Assembly (NCBI GenBank): GCA_009693785.1
Contig: SHWP01000006.1
Span: forward strand, 34,354-98,353
Direction of reading: 5' to 3'
Source: Rhodospirillaceae bacterium
Lineage (GTDB): Bacteria > Pseudomonadota > Alphaproteobacteria > Rhodospirillales > Rhodospirillaceae
Length of the DNA: 64,000 nt
The notes below the pieces were generated by a model, which saw only the letters and a program-made list of their open reading frames with translations, was not told the DNA's origin and made no database searches. Position numbers and translations under genes: made by a program. Positions within the stretch are counted from its first letter, which is position 1; each line of letters starts with the position of its first letter. This document shows, piece by piece, positions 52,383 through 60,819 of this stretch.

Positions 52383-52444
52383 GAAGGATCGCCTTCAATC
52401 AGAACCCTCAGGCCAGGCTATCTGCCCAGCCCAAAGGTTATCGT

Positions 52445-52669
52445 TCAGGTGAACAGAATGATCAGCGCAATAACCAGCGCGAACAACGCCGTGGCTTCCG
52501 ACAGCGCGAAGCCCAAGAACGCCGGGGTACGCAGCTTGTCCTCCATCGACGGGTTGCGCGCAACTGCGGTCATGTAATTGGCCCATACGGTGCCCACGCC
52601 GACACCGCCGCCAATCACGCCGATGGCCGCAAGGCCTGCGCCGATCATTTTTGCTGCTTCTGTTTCCAT
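52445..52669 (-). CDS. atpE: F0F1 ATP synthase subunit c
   Basis: METEAAKMIGAGLAAIGVIGGGVGVGTVWANYMTAVARNPSMEDKLRTPAFLGFALSEATALFALVIALIILF. Confidence 0.97.
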   Translation of the reverse strand: METEAAKMIGAGLAAIGVIGGGVGVGTVWANYMTAVARNPSMEDKLRTPAFLGFALSEATALFALVIALIILFT

Positions 52670-52708
52670 GGTGAAGTTCCTTCCTTCGTTCGAGAACTGT
52701 TTAAGGGG

Positions 52709-53461
52709 TTAGTGGAGATTAATCGCGTCGTTCAGGTAAATGCACGATAGCAGCGCAAAGACATAGGCTTGAATCACGGCAACCATCATTTCCAGCAAGG
52801 TCACGCCGAATACTGCCGCAAAGGGCACGATGCCAAACACAACGCCAAGCGAGATGACGAAACCCGCCAGCACCTTCAGCAACACGTGGCCCGCCAGCAT
52901 GTTGGCGAACAAGCGCAAGCTCAGCGACACGGGGCGGATGAAGTAGGACATGATCTCGATGGGCACCAGCACGAAAGCCACCGGCAGCGGCGTGCCAGGC
53001 GGGCAAAACAGGCTGAAATAGTGCAAGCCATGGCGCGCAAAGCCAATGATGGTCACGGCCACGAAAATGAACAGCGCGAGCGAAGCGTTGACAATGATGT
53101 GCGATGTGAACGTGAAGCTATAGGGCATCAGTCCCAGCACGTTGCCAAACAGAATGAACATGAACAGCGTAAAGATGAACGGGAAATACGCCATGCCCTC
53201 ATGGCCGACGTTATCCTTCACCATGCCGCCGACGAATTCGTAAGTCAGTTCAGCAATCGACTGCCAGCGCGAGGGCACCATGGTGCGATGCCGGGTCGCC
53301 ACCCAAAACAGGGCGAACGTGCCCAGAATGGCCAGCGTCATGAATAGGGCTGAGTTCGTATAAGAAACGTTGGCGCCGCCAAGCTGGAGGTTGATGAGCG
53401 GTTTAATAACAAACTGCTCCATCGGACCATGAGATTCGCCAGCCACTGCGCGCTCCTTCAA
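52709..53461 (-). CDS. atpB: F0F1 ATP synthase subunit a
   Basis: MEQFVIKPLINLQLGGANVSYTNSALFMTLAILGTF...SLSLRLFANMLAGHVLLKVLAGF. Confidence 0.96.
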   Translation of the reverse strand: MKERAVAGESHGPMEQFVIKPLINLQLGGANVSYTNSALFMTLAILGTFALFWVATRHRTMVPSRWQSIAELTYEFVGGMVKDNVGHEGMAYFPFIFTLFMFILFGNVLGLMPYSFTFTSHIIVNASLALFIFVAVTIIGFARHGLHYFSLFCPPGTPLPVAFVLVPIEIMSYFIRPVSLSLRLFANMLAGHVLLKVLAGFVISLGVVFGIVPFAAVFGVTLLEMMVAVIQAYVFALLSCIYLNDAINLH

Positions 53462-53862
53462 TCGTCGCGAACGGATCGCCCGTTCCTTAAAGTTTCATCT
53501 TCATCTTGGGGGCTAGCTTGCTTCTGCTCGGCTTCGCGCATCGCCCGGCCTAGGCCGACGGCCTGATCAAGGCCCTTCATGATGCGGAAGATATTCATCA
53601 GCGCGGCCGCAAACCCCAACAGTATCATCACCACCATGAACAACGGCTTGGTGTTCAGCCATTGATCCAACCCATACCCGAGCCCCGCACCGACCAGCAC
53701 CGAGGCAACAAGCTCGGCAGCGATCTTGAAGCCCACCCCGTGCGCCGCACCAACAGCGCGGCGTTGATCGCTTTTCTCCCGCTCTTTGTCTTTTTCGGCG
53801 CGATGCGCGGCAAGCCGTGCTTCGACGTCGTCAAGAGATGGCGGGTTGGTTCGGTCCGTCAT
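53458..53862 (-). CDS. atpI: AtpI-like F0F1 ATP synthase accessory protein
   Basis: LVASVLVGAGLGYGLDQWLNTKPLFMVVMILLGFAAALMNIFRIMKGLDQAVG; position upstream of atpB. Confidence 0.88.
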   Translation of the reverse strand: MTDRTNPPSLDDVEARLAAHRAEKDKEREKSDQRRAVGAAHGVGFKIAAELVASVLVGAGLGYGLDQWLNTKPLFMVVMILLGFAAALMNIFRIMKGLDQAVGLGRAMREAEQKQASPQDEDETLRNGRSVRDD

Positions 53863-54052
53863 GGAGATGTTAGACCGCGCGACCCTCGGCACGGGCGCTT
53901 GCTAGCGATGGCCAGCAACTGCAGTTCCCGGTTCAAAAATCGCGCGCAACATAGGCACGGGGGTGGGGGGTGTCAAGAATGATTCCCGCGCCGCACAATG
54001 GCTTGAAAGCCTTGGAATCCAAGGCTTTGCAGGGTCTTTAGCGAAGCGAAAA

Positions 54053-57000
54053 CTACGCGCTTTCGCGCATCTGTTCGGCCGCCTTGAGATCGACCGAGAC
54101 CAGCCGCGACACGCCACGCTCGGCCATGGTCACGCCAAACAGCCGGTCCATGCGCGCCATGGTCATGCGGTGGTGGGTGACCACCAAGGCCCGGGTGCCC
54201 GTCTGCTTGGTGATTTCAGCCAGCAGCGAGCAGAACCGATCGACGTTGGCATCGTCCAAAGGCGCGTCCACTTCGTCCAGCACACAAATGGGGGCTGGGT
54301 TGGTCATGAACACCGCGAACAACAGCGCCAGGGCTGTCAGGGCCTGTTCACCGCCCGATAACAGGCCTAAGTTTTGCAACCGCTTGCCGGGGGGGCTGGC
54401 CATGATTTCCAGGCCCGCATCCAGCGGATCGTCAGCTTCTGTGAGTGATAGATGCGCCCGGCCGCCGCCAAACAGGCGCGTGAACAAGCTACGGAAGTGG
54501 CTATCGACTTCGTTGAAGGATTTCAACAACCGTTCGCGGCCTTCGCTGTTAAGCTTCTGAATGCCTTCGCGCAGCCGCGCGATAGCGGCGATCAAGTCAT
54601 CACGCTCCGACGTCATGCCGGTGATTTGTTGGGTCAGATCTTCGGCTTCTTGTTCGGCACGCAAGTTGACCGCGCCCAAATTCTCGCGCTCGCTGACCAG
54701 CCGCTGCAAACGCTTCTCGGCTTGGTCCAGCGCGATCATGGGCTCGTCATCTTTAAGGCGGGTTTGGGCGCGTACGTCGGCGGGCTCGCACGACAGCCGT
54801 TCGCGGATGGTGCTTTCGACCACACCCAAAGCTTGTTCGCCTTGGGCCACGGCGGCCTCACGGCGGATGCGCTCTTCGCGTACTTCGGCCAGGGCGCGCT
54901 CGGCTTGCTTCAAGGCCTTGTCGGCTTCGGCCAGGCGCGATTCACCTTCAGCTAAGGCATCGGCGGCCTTGCGGCGCCCGGCTTCGGCCAAGTTGAGCTG
55001 TTCGTTCAGGGCGTCGCGGTGTGCGGCAATCTCGGCAGGCTTACTCGCCAAATTGGCGATCTCAAGTTCTTCGGCTTCTTTGCGTTGTTGCAGGGCGGCA
55101 TCTTGGGCAATGGAAGATTCCTTGCGAGCGCGCCAAGAGGTTTCTTCAGTCGACAATGTTTGCAAGCGCCGTGCGCGCTCATCGGCCTGACGGGCCAGTG
55201 CATCGTACTGGGCGCGGGCTTCCATCAAATTTTGGCGCAAATTCGCAAGGCCGCCTTGTTTGGCGTCGATCTCGGCCCGCAGCGCCAGGCCATCGCCCAG
55301 TTCGGCTAGGCGCGCCTCAGCCGAGGCAAGTTGGCCTTTTGATTCATCAATTTCAGCTTCAAGCTGCTGGCGGTTTTCGTGCAAGGCCGACAGCCGCATT
55401 TGCACGGCGGCTTGTTTCTGTTTCAGTTCACCCAGAACATCTTTGGCCTTGTTGCGCGCGTCTTCGGCAGCCCGCATGGAGGTGCGGGTTGACTGTTCCA
55501 TCTCTTGCGCGGAACCGGAGGCGGCTTTGGCGGCATTATTGGCGTCCTCTGCCATGCGCACGGCTGCCGATGAGGTGTCGAGCGCGCCGCGCAGATCACG
55601 CAAACGATTGCGCTGTTTCAGGCGCGTGGCGGCTGCCGTGGGCGCGCCTGCGGCAGCAAAAAAACCATCCCAGCGCCACAGATCGCCAAGGGCTGTGACC
55701 AAACGCTGGCCCGGTTTCAACGATGTTTGAAGGTGCGAGCCCGCGGCCACATCGGCCACCAGGCCAACTTGCGACAATCGACGGCCTAAGCGGTCGGGGG
55801 CTTTGACCACATCGCTTAAGGGCCGCACGCCCTCGGGCAATGGTTGGGGTTCGGACAAGGGTGGTAAGAACATCCAGCGCATGGGCGCGACATCATCGCC
55901 CGCCGCCGTCAGGTCATCGCCCAGGGCCGCGCCAAGAGCGGCCTCGAAGCCAGAGTCGACAGACACGGCATCGACAATCGGACTCCAGCCGCCAACGGTG
56001 TTGGGTTCGGCCAGAAGTTCTTCCAGCGCCACGGCCTCGGCTTGAATGCGCGTGTGCTCGGCGGCGCGGTTTTGCAGCTCACCGCGTGCGGCGTCGGCCG
56101 CAGATTGCGCCGACAGGCGCGTTTGTTCGGCCTGCTCCCAAGCTTGGCGCGATGACACGACGTTGGCTTCGGCTTCTGCTGTGCGGTTTTCCTCTGCGGT
56201 GATCAGCTCCGGCGCCAAGGCTGACTGCTGAGCGACGTCGAGTTGTTGAAGAATATCGGCGTGGCGGCGTTCAGCGCGTTGGCGGCGCAATTCGGCCTCG
56301 CTTGATTGCTGGCGTGCCGCAGCCCGCGCCGCATCGGCTTCGGACTGGCGCTTGGACATCGCCACCAACTCAGCCTCGACATCCTCAACGGCTTTTGCCG
56401 CCGCCATCAGGGCATCGCGCACGCGTTCGCGCTCGGCACCCTCGGCGATCGCCTGGGCATTGAGCGTTTCTTGCTCGCTTGAAATACGGGCTAGGTTTGA
56501 TTCAGCATCGGTCAGACGCTCAGCTTCGCGGTTTAAGTCTTCTTTGATTTGCGCCAGGCGCGTCTCGGCTGCCGCGCGCGCCTGGGCAATGCGTTCGAGT
56601 TCTTCATCCAGCTTGTCACGCGCGATCAGTATGGCTTGCCGTTTGGCGGCAGCCTCGGCCTCGGCCTTGCGCAAGTCGGGCATGACCACCGCTGCCGAGG
56701 CTTGCTCGGTGGATGCTGCAGCCGCGGTGGTGGTGCGCGCCGCGACTTCGGATTCGATTTCCTTCAACGCGGCATGAGCGGCTTCCAAGGCGGCCAGGTT
56801 CTCGGTGCGCTTGATCAGCAATACCAAGGCTTCGGCGGCGCGGATGGTTTCGCTAATCGTGCGATAGCGCGCGGCTTGCCGGGCCTGTTTCTTTAAGCCT
56901 TCAAGTTGCACATGCAGCGCCGTGATGACATCGGTTAGGCGCGCCAAATTGCCTTCGGCGGCTTGCAAGCGCAGCTCGGCCTCGTGGCGGCGGCTGTGAA

Positions 57001-57520
57001 GGCCCGTAATGTTGGCGGCTTCTTCCAGCAAGTGGCGGCGTTGTTGCGGCTTGGCACTGATGATGGCGCTGATGCGTCCCTGACTCACGAGCGCGGTTGA
57101 ACGCGCTCCGGTGGCCACATCGGCGAACAACAATTGTACGTCGCGGGCGCGGACTTCGCGGCCGTTGACTTTATATTGCGAACCTTTCTCGCGCTCGATG
57201 CGCCGGGTGACTTCCAGGTCGTCGTTATCGTTGAACTGGGCGGTAGCCTTGCGCTGTGCGTTGTCGAGGAAAATCGAAACCTCGGCGATGTTGCGCGCGG
57301 GCCGGTCGCGGGTGCCGCCGAAAATCACTTCATCCATATCACCGCCGCGCATGGACTTGGCGGACGTTTCGCCCATTGCCCATCGTAACGCCTCGACCAG
57401 ATTTGATTTACCGCACCCGTTGGGTCCGACAACGCCGGTTAAGCCCGGCTGAACATGCAATTCGGTGGCATCGACAAATGACTTGAACCCGGACAACCGG
57501 AGTTTCGTGAACTGAACCAA
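54053..57520 (-). CDS. smc: Chromosome segregation protein SMC
   Basis: LRLSGFKSFVDATELHVQPGLTGVVGPNGCGKSNLVEALRWAMGETSAKSMRGGDMDEVIFGGT; C-terminal LLSGGEQALTALALLFAVFMTNPAPICVLDEVDAPLDDANVDRF; long coiled coil and hinge. Confidence 0.97.
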   Translation of the reverse strand: MVQFTKLRLSGFKSFVDATELHVQPGLTGVVGPNGCGKSNLVEALRWAMGETSAKSMRGGDMDEVIFGGTRDRPARNIAEVSIFLDNAQRKATAQFNDNDDLEVTRRIEREKGSQYKVNGREVRARDVQLLFADVATGARSTALVSQGRISAIISAKPQQRRHLLEEAANITGLHSRRHEAELRLQAAEGNLARLTDVITALHVQLEGLKKQARQAARYRTISETIRAAEALVLLIKRTENLAALEAAHAALKEIESEVAARTTTAAAASTEQASAAVVMPDLRKAEAEAAAKRQAILIARDKLDEELERIAQARAAAETRLAQIKEDLNREAERLTDAESNLARISSEQETLNAQAIAEGAERERVRDALMAAAKAVEDVEAELVAMSKRQSEADAARAAARQQSSEAELRRQRAERRHADILQQLDVAQQSALAPELITAEENRTAEAEANVVSSRQAWEQAEQTRLSAQSAADAARGELQNRAAEHTRIQAEAVALEELLAEPNTVGGWSPIVDAVSVDSGFEAALGAALGDDLTAAGDDVAPMRWMFLPPLSEPQPLPEGVRPLSDVVKAPDRLGRRLSQVGLVADVAAGSHLQTSLKPGQRLVTALGDLWRWDGFFAAAGAPTAAATRLKQRNRLRDLRGALDTSSAAVRMAEDANNAAKAASGSAQEMEQSTRTSMRAAEDARNKAKDVLGELKQKQAAVQMRLSALHENRQQLEAEIDESKGQLASAEARLAELGDGLALRAEIDAKQGGLANLRQNLMEARAQYDALARQADERARRLQTLSTEETSWRARKESSIAQDAALQQRKEAEELEIANLASKPAEIAAHRDALNEQLNLAEAGRRKAADALAEGESRLAEADKALKQAERALAEVREERIRREAAVAQGEQALGVVESTIRERLSCEPADVRAQTRLKDDEPMIALDQAEKRLQRLVSERENLGAVNLRAEQEAEDLTQQITGMTSERDDLIAAIARLREGIQKLNSEGRERLLKSFNEVDSHFRSLFTRLFGGGRAHLSLTEADDPLDAGLEIMASPPGKRLQNLGLLSGGEQALTALALLFAVFMTNPAPICVLDEVDAPLDDANVDRFCSLLAEITKQTGTRALVVTHHRMTMARMDRLFGVTMAERGVSRLVSVDLKAAEQMRESA

Positions 57521-57583
57521 CTCGATATTCCCCGTTAAATCGTGATGCTTGTGGCAGGGCCGGGTAAGGCCAGCACAATGTAA

Positions 57584-58231
57584 TTATTTTTTATCTTTGA
57601 TCTTTTCGTCGATTTTCTTGGCCAGCGCTTCGTAGCCCGGATCGCCTTCAACCTTCTCATCGTCGACGAAGAAGGTTGGCGTCGCCTGGATTTTATAAAG
57701 GTTGCTGCCGGTGTTTTGAACTTCGCGCACCGTCTTGATGATCGCTTCGTTTTTCAAACAGGCCTCGACATCGTCAGAACTCATGCCCGCCAGCAGCGCA
57801 TAACCTTTGAGCGGTTCGAGAGGCTTTTCAGAGCGAATCCAAGTGTCTTGATTCTTGAACATCATATCGATCAGCTTGAGGCCTCGGTCGCCTGGCGCGC
57901 AGCGTGCGATCACCGCACCTGCCGTGGCCAGTCCATCAAGCGGGAAGTCGCGAAACACAAACCTGACCTTGCCGGTATCGATGTAGTTTTTCTTCAAATC
58001 GCCGTAAGCGGTTTGATGGAAATGCGCGCAATGGGAACACGTCAACGACGCGTATTCGATAATGGTCACGGGCGCTTTGGCATCGCCCAGAATAAATTCG
58101 CGGTATTGCGGCCCGCTGCTTGCCGGAGCCTGTGCGGGCGCTTTGGCGTCTTGTGCGAATGCCGAGGGGGTTATGCTCAGGGTCAAAGCAGAGCTCAGGG
58201 CCGCTCCAACCAATAGATGGCGAATGTTCAC
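57584..58231 (-). CDS. DsbA-family thioredoxin-fold thiol:disulfide oxidoreductase, periplasmic
   Basis: Signal peptide NIRHLLVGAALSSALTLSITPSAFAQ; EFILGDAKAPVTIIEYASLTCSHCAHFHQTAYGDLK with CSHC. GTG start at 58231. Confidence 0.9.
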   Translation of the reverse strand: MNIRHLLVGAALSSALTLSITPSAFAQDAKAPAQAPASSGPQYREFILGDAKAPVTIIEYASLTCSHCAHFHQTAYGDLKKNYIDTGKVRFVFRDFPLDGLATAGAVIARCAPGDRGLKLIDMMFKNQDTWIRSEKPLEPLKGYALLAGMSSDDVEACLKNEAIIKTVREVQNTGSNLYKIQATPTFFVDDEKVEGDPGYEALAKKIDEKIKDKK

Positions 58232-58488
58232 AACAAACCTCCCGGCGATTGAGAATCTAGATACTGCGGTTGCATAGCAACATCTGCACCACTTGTGGAG
58301 ATATTTGGGTGATGATGTTTTTACCCACAGGCCGGGGAAAACCCCCTCAGACATGAATCCTATAAACTGGCTTATTATGAGAATAAATTACCTCTGGGCC
58401 TGACATTTCCAAATTACATGTGACTCGGTTACTGGCTCTGATAGCGTTCGATTTCTGATCGGCGAGGGATAAGGGGAGCGAGAACCAC

Positions 58489-59520
58489 ATGACATTTACC
58501 ACACCGTTGCGACGCCTAACGCGGACTGCGCTCGGCACCTTGAGTGCGGCGGCATTATTGGCTTCGTGTGCACAACAAGGTGGCATGGCTGCTAAGGAAG
58601 CCCCGGCCAAACAGGCTTCCGAAAAACAGGCCATGTCCAAACAAGGCCCCATGGATGCGACCCACGCGGGCAAGTTGAACCCCAATGATCCCAACGATGC
58701 CATTCGCATCGATCAAAAACTGAACTGTTCGCTCAAGCAGGGCGATGTGGTGGTCTATTGGTGGAAGGGCGGGGCGTTCAGCCGCGTGCCCGGCGAACGC
58801 GACCGGCATTTGTTCGATGTCGAGGGCATGAACATCCGCCAATGCCAGAATGTCCAAGACGACAAGCGCGGCTATGGCTTCCGGTCGGTGTCGCGCGAAA
58901 TTCTGCTCTATAAGGACGCCGAAACCGGCCAAATCTTGCGCACCTGGAAAAACCCCTGGACCGGCAAAGAGGTCGAGGTGATTCACGTCGCCAACAATCC
59001 GGTCAACATGCGCAGGCCGATGTTTGCCATGAGCGCTGACGGCAAACCCCACAAGGCCGACATCCGAATCATTGGCAATCGGGCGTGGAGTTCGGGCGAA
59101 GCGCCACTGTTTTATAAAAACCCGCTAGCTGGCGAGTATCAGGAATTCATCGGCAACGATTATCACGCCATGGAAGCCTTGAATGGCTACGTCTACACCG
59201 ATGATTTGTTGGATGCGACCAAGCCGAAACTGAGTTCCTACACGCTGTCATGGGCGCGTTTCTCGGAGTGGTTGCCCTGGATGCAGATGGGCAGCCGCAC
59301 GGGCATGATGATCTTTTCGACCGTCGGCGGGCGTGTCGATAGCTTCAAGGATTTGCCGGACTCGATCCGCAAAGAGATCGAAGCCAACTATCCGATCTAT
59401 AACGCACCGCCCCCGGTGAATGACGACCGGCCCAACGAAACCAGCTGGACCTATATGAAAAAGGTCATCGACGCCAAGCGTGCGGCGGCGCCAAAGACAA
59501 ACGCCAAGGCAGGGGAGTAA
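58489..59520 (+). CDS. DUF1838-like lipoprotein
   Basis: Lipobox-like LLASC; DPNDAIRIDQKLNCSLKQGDVVVYWWKGGAFSRVPGERDRHLFDVEGMNIRQCQ and LFYKNPLAGEYQEFIGNDYHAME. Confidence 0.8.
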   Translation: MTFTTPLRRLTRTALGTLSAAALLASCAQQGGMAAKEAPAKQASEKQAMSKQGPMDATHAGKLNPNDPNDAIRIDQKLNCSLKQGDVVVYWWKGGAFSRVPGERDRHLFDVEGMNIRQCQNVQDDKRGYGFRSVSREILLYKDAETGQILRTWKNPWTGKEVEVIHVANNPVNMRRPMFAMSADGKPHKADIRIIGNRAWSSGEAPLFYKNPLAGEYQEFIGNDYHAMEALNGYVYTDDLLDATKPKLSSYTLSWARFSEWLPWMQMGSRTGMMIFSTVGGRVDSFKDLPDSIRKEIEANYPIYNAPPPVNDDRPNETSWTYMKKVIDAKRAAAPKTNAKAGE

Positions 59521-59525
59521 CGGCC

Positions 59526-60440
59526 ATGTTGCGCAACATCCTCATTTCGACGGTGGCTTTGGTTGGCCTTGCTCTCAGCAGCGTTGCCTCGGCGCAAACC
59601 AAGCTCGACATCAAAAATCCCGACGACGTATTCAAGATCTCTCGCAAGCAGACGTGTTCGCTGGTCGAGGGAACGCCGGTTCTGCATTGGTGGGAAGGCA
59701 AGGTCTATGGCCGCCGCCCTGGCGAGAGGGACCGCCCCCTGTTCAATGTGCAGGGCATGAACGTGCGCTCGTGCAAGTTCTACAACGACCCTAAACGAGG
59801 GCCCGGCTACAAGTCGGGCTCGCGCGAGGTGATGTTGCACCTCGACCCCGAGACCAACGCCGTGTTGAAAGCCTGGAAGAATCCCTGGACCAACGAGGAG
59901 GTCGAAGTCATCAACGTTGCGAACGACCCCGTCAGCATGCGTGCGCCAGTTTATGCGCGCGATGAAAACGGAAAGCCGACCGCCACGTTCCGTTATTTCC
60001 AGCTCGATGGGGCCTACCTCAGCGGCGGCGGGGCCGCGCGGCTGTTTTATAAGAACCCCATGGCCGGCGAGTATCAGGAGTACATCGGCGGCGACTACCA
60101 CGCGATGGAGTTTGGCACCGATGCCATCAACGTTGAGCAACTGCTTAACCCCACCGCCGAACTCACCGACGCAGTGATTTCGTGGGGCCGGGTGTCGAAG
60201 TGGTTGCCGTGGATGAAGATGGGCGACCGCGATGGCGTGATCATCTATCACACGGCCGGAAAGCGGGCGTCGAACGGTTATGCTGAGTTGCCCGAACCGC
60301 TCGCCAGCGAGATCAAGAATACCTATCCGATTTACCTCGCGCCGCCGCCACTTGACGACACGCGCCCGAATGAAACCACCTGGACGGTCGTGAAAAAGGC
60401 CGTCGATAAAAAGCGCGCTGACGAGGCGAAGAAAAAATAG
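59526..60440 (+). CDS. DUF1838-like periplasmic protein, tandem paralog of the preceding gene
   Basis: Cleavable signal peptide ending SVASAQ; GERDRPLFNVQGMNVRSCKFYND and LFYKNPMAGEYQEYIGGDYHAME nearly identical to the upstream paralog. Confidence 0.82.
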   Translation: MLRNILISTVALVGLALSSVASAQTKLDIKNPDDVFKISRKQTCSLVEGTPVLHWWEGKVYGRRPGERDRPLFNVQGMNVRSCKFYNDPKRGPGYKSGSREVMLHLDPETNAVLKAWKNPWTNEEVEVINVANDPVSMRAPVYARDENGKPTATFRYFQLDGAYLSGGGAARLFYKNPMAGEYQEYIGGDYHAMEFGTDAINVEQLLNPTAELTDAVISWGRVSKWLPWMKMGDRDGVIIYHTAGKRASNGYAELPEPLASEIKNTYPIYLAPPPLDDTRPNETTWTVVKKAVDKKRADEAKKK

Positions 60441-60469
60441 CCCGACAAGTACCTAGACGCAGACAAAAA

Positions 60470-60503
60470 GAAGAGCGGCCGCTGAAATCAGGGCCGCTCT
60501 CTT
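60470..60503 (+). terminator. Probable Rho-independent terminator after the DUF1838 pair
   Basis: AAGAGCGGCC-GCTGAAATCAG-GGCCGCTCTCTT: GC-rich inverted repeat about 30 nt after the stop; weak T-tract. Confidence 0.6.
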
Positions 60504-60645
60504 GATTTCGATTTCGCGCATCCAAAGAGGTTGTTTGCCTGGCGAAACGGCTGTGGCGTATGGGCAACACATGCCGAGGAAATGGGCGCAAAGCACGGCG
60601 CTGCTGCGTCAAAATCGGAATTACATTTTATGGTAAACGATTTTA

Positions 60646-60662
60646 TAGGTAATTATTACCTA
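60646..60662. repeat. 17-nt palindrome, candidate operator
   Basis: TAGGTAATTATTACCTA: 8-bp arms with 1-nt centre in an AT-rich stretch upstream of the TonB receptor. Confidence 0.6.
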
Positions 60663-60710
60663 ATAAATTCATTCAAATCGTAATTTTACTATTATTTTTT
60701 GGTTATATAA

Positions 60711-60740
60711 GAAATTGGGGAATGATATTCCCTCAATTTC
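60711..60740. repeat. 30-nt inverted repeat/hairpin upstream of TonB receptor
   Basis: GAAATTG-GGGAAT-GAT-ATTCCC-T-CAATTTC: 13 paired bases, one bulged T and a 3-nt loop, about 80 nt upstream of the receptor ATG. Confidence 0.7.
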
Positions 60741-60819
60741 TGCAGTCGATTGTGTGATAGTGACATGCGTAAGACTGCACAGGCAGCACGACATCCGCAC
60801 TACTAAAATTGGGGTTAAC

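Noticed and set aside
54006-54030. Inverted repeat AAAGCCTTGGAATCCAAGGCTTT downstream of smc
   Set aside because: Could be the smc terminator but lacks a T-run on the minus strand; left uncalled.
54084-57452. Numerous plus-strand ORFs antisense to smc
   Set aside because: Shadow ORFs in GC-rich coding sequence with Arg/Ala/Ser-rich composition and no domain motifs; the SMC frame is clearly the coding one.
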